A stretch of DNA of 64,000 nucleotides, from NCBI GenBank assembly GCA_934148015.1, contig CAKPCU010000004.1:1-64000 (forward strand), given 5' to 3'. Positions within the stretch are counted from its first letter, which is position 1; each line of letters opens with the position of its first letter. Both the position numbers and the translations under genes were made by a program. Source of the DNA: an uncultured Bacilli bacterium. GTDB taxonomy: Bacteria; Bacillota_I; Bacilli_A; RF39; UBA660. Of this stretch, positions 62,566 to 64,000 are shown piece after piece. The notes beneath the pieces are model-generated. The model was given only the letters and a program-made list of their open reading frames with translations, was not told where the DNA came from and ran no database searches.

Positions 62566-62793
62566 ATGGCAGAAGCAAAAAAAAATACTAGTTCAAAAAC
62601 TAAAAAGGTAAAAAGTACCAATCCAGTTGGAAGACCAAGAAAGAAACACGGTGCAGAAACGCTTTTAAGCAATAAAGATTCATTCAAGTTAAAAAAAGAT
62701 ACTGTGTTTGATAGTGTTATTGATGCACTTATTTTATCTGTTATAATACTTGCAGAAGTATGTTTAATTGTTTATATGTTTGTTAATAAATAA
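62566..62793 (+). CDS. Small basic protein with AT-hook-like motif and C-terminal membrane helix
   Basis: 75 aa from ATG 62566 (AAGGGTG upstream). Lys-rich N-terminus with NPVGRPRKKHG (19-29), an AT-hook-type GRP core, then one membrane helix (51-73). Tail-anchored topology with the basic part in the cytoplasm. No family recognised. Confidence 0.7.
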   Translation: MAEAKKNTSSKTKKVKSTNPVGRPRKKHGAETLLSNKDSFKLKKDTVFDSVIDALILSVIILAEVCLIVYMFVNK

Positions 62794-62820
62794 AAAAGGG
62801 ACTTGTTTAGTTCTTTTTTA
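62790..62820 (+). terminator. Terminator of the AT-hook-like gene
   Basis: AAAAAGGGAC / GTTCTTTTTT stem, 8-base loop, T run. Confidence 0.6.
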
Positions 62821-62840
62821 AACAATTTTTAGGGGGTAAT

Positions 62841-63320
62841 ATGATTATAGATTTAACTAAGTTATTTAATAGTAATTTGTATAAAATAGATGTAAATGGT
62901 AAGATAGATGTAGATACATCACTTTTTAAGAATACTGATATCATTAGAATGTCTACGTTAGATGTTAGCGGGTTTATATCTTATGATGAAGAACTTCTTA
63001 TGTTAAATGTTAATGTTAAGGGTGATATGACTCTTCCTTGTAGTCGTACTTTAAAGGAAGTTAAAGTACCTATTAATATAGATATTGAAGAAGAAATAGA
63101 TGAAAATAATGAAAAAGTAGTAGAAATTGTGCAAAATAGGGTTGATATTTTTCCAATTATATGGCAATATATATTAATGGATATTCCTTTAAGAGTTCTT
63201 GCACCTGATGCACAAAATTCTATAAATGGTGGAGAAGGATGGCGTCTTATAGAAGAAGAGGACGATGAAAAGGAAGAAATTGATCCAAGGCTCATGGCTT
63301 TAAGTAAATTTAAAGAGTAA
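62841..63320 (+). CDS. yceD: YceD/DUF177 family protein
   Basis: 159 aa. MIIDLTKLF..., GDMTLPCSRTLKEVKVPINI, ending DPRLMALSKFKE, the DUF177 signature. Partner gene of rpmF in nearly all bacteria; linked to 23S rRNA or large-subunit biogenesis. TAGGGGGTAAT is its ribosome binding site. Confidence 0.93.
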   Translation: MIIDLTKLFNSNLYKIDVNGKIDVDTSLFKNTDIIRMSTLDVSGFISYDEELLMLNVNVKGDMTLPCSRTLKEVKVPINIDIEEEIDENNEKVVEIVQNRVDIFPIIWQYILMDIPLRVLAPDAQNSINGGEGWRLIEEEDDEKEEIDPRLMALSKFKE

Positions 63321-63335
63321 GGAAGGAGTGATACT

Positions 63336-63542
63336 ATGTTAAAGTTAGATATACAATTATTTGCAGTTCCATTTAGAAAAGTAAGTAAGACTAGAAAAAG
63401 AATGCGTCGTACTCACTATAAAATAGAAGCAAATGGTACAGTTAAATGTCCAAAATGTGGTGAAGCTATAAGACCACATAGAGTATGCCCAAAATGTGGT
63501 AATTACAAAGGAAAAGAAGTAATAAAGAAAGAAGAAGCTTAA
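63336..63542 (+). CDS. rpmF: 50S ribosomal protein L32 with an L27-like cleavable leader
   Basis: 68 aa. After nine extra residues (MLKLDIQLF) the protein continues AVPFRKVSKTRKRMRRTHYK, exactly where L32 normally begins after Met removal, and has the L32 zinc ribbon CPKCGEA...CPKCG. The extra leader is nearly that of L27 here (MLKLNIQLF), the Prp recognition motif. The start is firm: GGAAGGAGTG precedes the only available ATG and the codon before Ala is TTT, not a start. Probable Prp substrate. A terminator overlaps the stop. Confidence 0.97.
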   Translation: MLKLDIQLFAVPFRKVSKTRKRMRRTHYKIEANGTVKCPKCGEAIRPHRVCPKCGNYKGKEVIKKEEA

Positions 63543-63557
63543 TTAAGCTTTTTTTTA
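63535..63557 (+). terminator. Terminator of yceD-rpmF
   Basis: AAGCTT-AATT-AAGCTT palindrome followed by a run of T; overlaps the rpmF stop. Confidence 0.7.
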
Positions 63558-63598
63558 TGCTATTATACGTGGTATACTTATTATAGGAGTTGGTTTAT

Positions 63599-64000
63599 AT
63601 GAAAAAGAAAAATAAGTCTATAACAAGTTTAATATTATTTATAGGTTTGTTAGTTTATTTATTTACTTCTAGTTCTTTTAGAACTTCTATTTCAAATGTA
63701 AAGGCAAATATTGATAATATATCTAATAAAAGAGATGAGACAAAAAAAGTAGTAAGTAATTCTGATACGTTAAAGGTTTACATAACTGATGTTGGACAAG
63801 CTGATTCTATATTAATTAGAGATGGTAATTATAATGCTTTAATTGATGCTGGTAATAACAGTGATGGAGAAAGATTAGTTAAATATTATAAAGAACTTGG
63901 AATAACGAATTTTAAGTATGTTTTTGCAAGCCACCCTCATGAAGATCATATAGGTGGTATGGATGATATAATTAATAATTTTGATATAGAAAACTTTTAT
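63599..64000 (+). CDS. ComEC/Rec2-like metallo-beta-lactamase (partial, runs off the window)
   Basis: 134 codons to the edge, no stop. N-terminal membrane anchor or signal (about 8-24), then a metallo-beta-lactamase fold: YITDVGQADSILI, LIDAGNNSDG and zinc motif H112-P-H-E-D-H117. This resembles the stand-alone secreted form of the ComEC C-terminal domain, thought to act on DNA or small molecules outside the cell. TAGGAGTTGG precedes the ATG. Confidence 0.85.
   Translation, partial: MKKKNKSITSLILFIGLLVYLFTSSSFRTSISNVKANIDNISNKRDETKKVVSNSDTLKVYITDVGQADSILIRDGNYNALIDAGNNSDGERLVKYYKELGITNFKYVFASHPHEDHIGGMDDIINNFDIENFY

Noticed and set aside
1..64000. Mycoplasma genetic code (TGA = Trp) because of the AT bias
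   Set aside because: Conserved proteins use TGG for Trp, and radC and mreC end with TGA at the expected length.

Overview
The window is a continuous, gene-dense stretch of a very AT-rich, low-GC Gram-positive-type chromosome. TGA acts as a stop (radC and mreC end in TGA) and Trp is encoded by TGG, so this is the standard bacterial code and not the mycoplasma code. Gene content and order are Firmicutes/Bacilli-like: HrcA/CIRCE heat shock, PolC, RNase J, SepF, a T-box, YqeG/YqeH, and L27 with a cleavable leader plus the Prp protease. Reduced operons and extreme AT bias suggest an uncultured Bacilli lineage related to the walled relatives of Mollicutes; that placement is inference. I recognised no rRNA or tRNA genes.

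Layout. 1-4.7 kb: end of thyA, dfrA, a small DUF2624-like gene, a class B PBP, rpmG, efp, sepF. 4.4-7.8 kb: T-box leader and ileS. 7.8-9.2 kb: a solo TnpB (IS200/IS605-type) element with its omega-RNA-like 3' region. 9.2-14.5 kb: a secreted cadherin-like protein, sigK, a PrsW-like protease, yqeG, yqeH and a four-repeat protein. 14.5-21.7 kb: a SPOR-like gene, radC, mreC, mreD, spoIVFA, spoIVFB, rplU, prp, rpmA, trmB, obg and cutA, an order close to the B. subtilis spoIIB-radC-mre-spoIVF-rplU-ysxB-rpmA-obg region. 21.9-33 kb: a phosphatase, yigZ, lepA, hemW and the hrcA-grpE-dnaK-(pepF)-dnaJ heat-shock cluster. 33-38.9 kb: proS, dnaG, rpoD, trmK and a YqfQ-like gene. 39-44.9 kb: type IV pilus/competence machinery (PilC, prepilin peptidase, PilB, two pseudopilins). 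45-50.3 kb: polC, rsmD. 50.3-54.7 kb: five pilin genes and a tyrosine recombinase. 54.8-64 kb: nfo, ffh, a CotD-like Cys-rich protein, rpoZ, recX, rnjA, ftsY, ylxM, yceD, rpmF and the start of a ComEC-like metallo-beta-lactamase.

Two things stand out. (1) 51.3-54.7 kb looks like a four-cassette pilin shufflon. Four pilin genes lie in two convergent pairs, each pair separated by the same bidirectional terminator. All four start with the same 128-bp block (5' UTR plus constant pilin N-terminus), and the pairs flank a tyrosine recombinase gene and one near-consensus promoter. Inversions between the blocks would put any one of the four pilins under the single promoter. (2) The L32 gene (rpmF) starts with the same leader as L27 (MLKLDIQLFA versus MLKLNIQLFA), the substrate motif of Prp, which is also encoded here. 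Cleavage before Ala would leave the usual L32 N-terminus. This suggests that Prp matures two ribosomal proteins.

A third theme is sporulation: SigK with a hydrophobic pro-sequence, its protease SpoIVFB with partner SpoIVFA, a SPOR-like protein in the spoIIB position, a YqfQ-like protein and a CotD-like Cys-rich protein. The pieces argue that the lineage forms, or recently formed, endospores.
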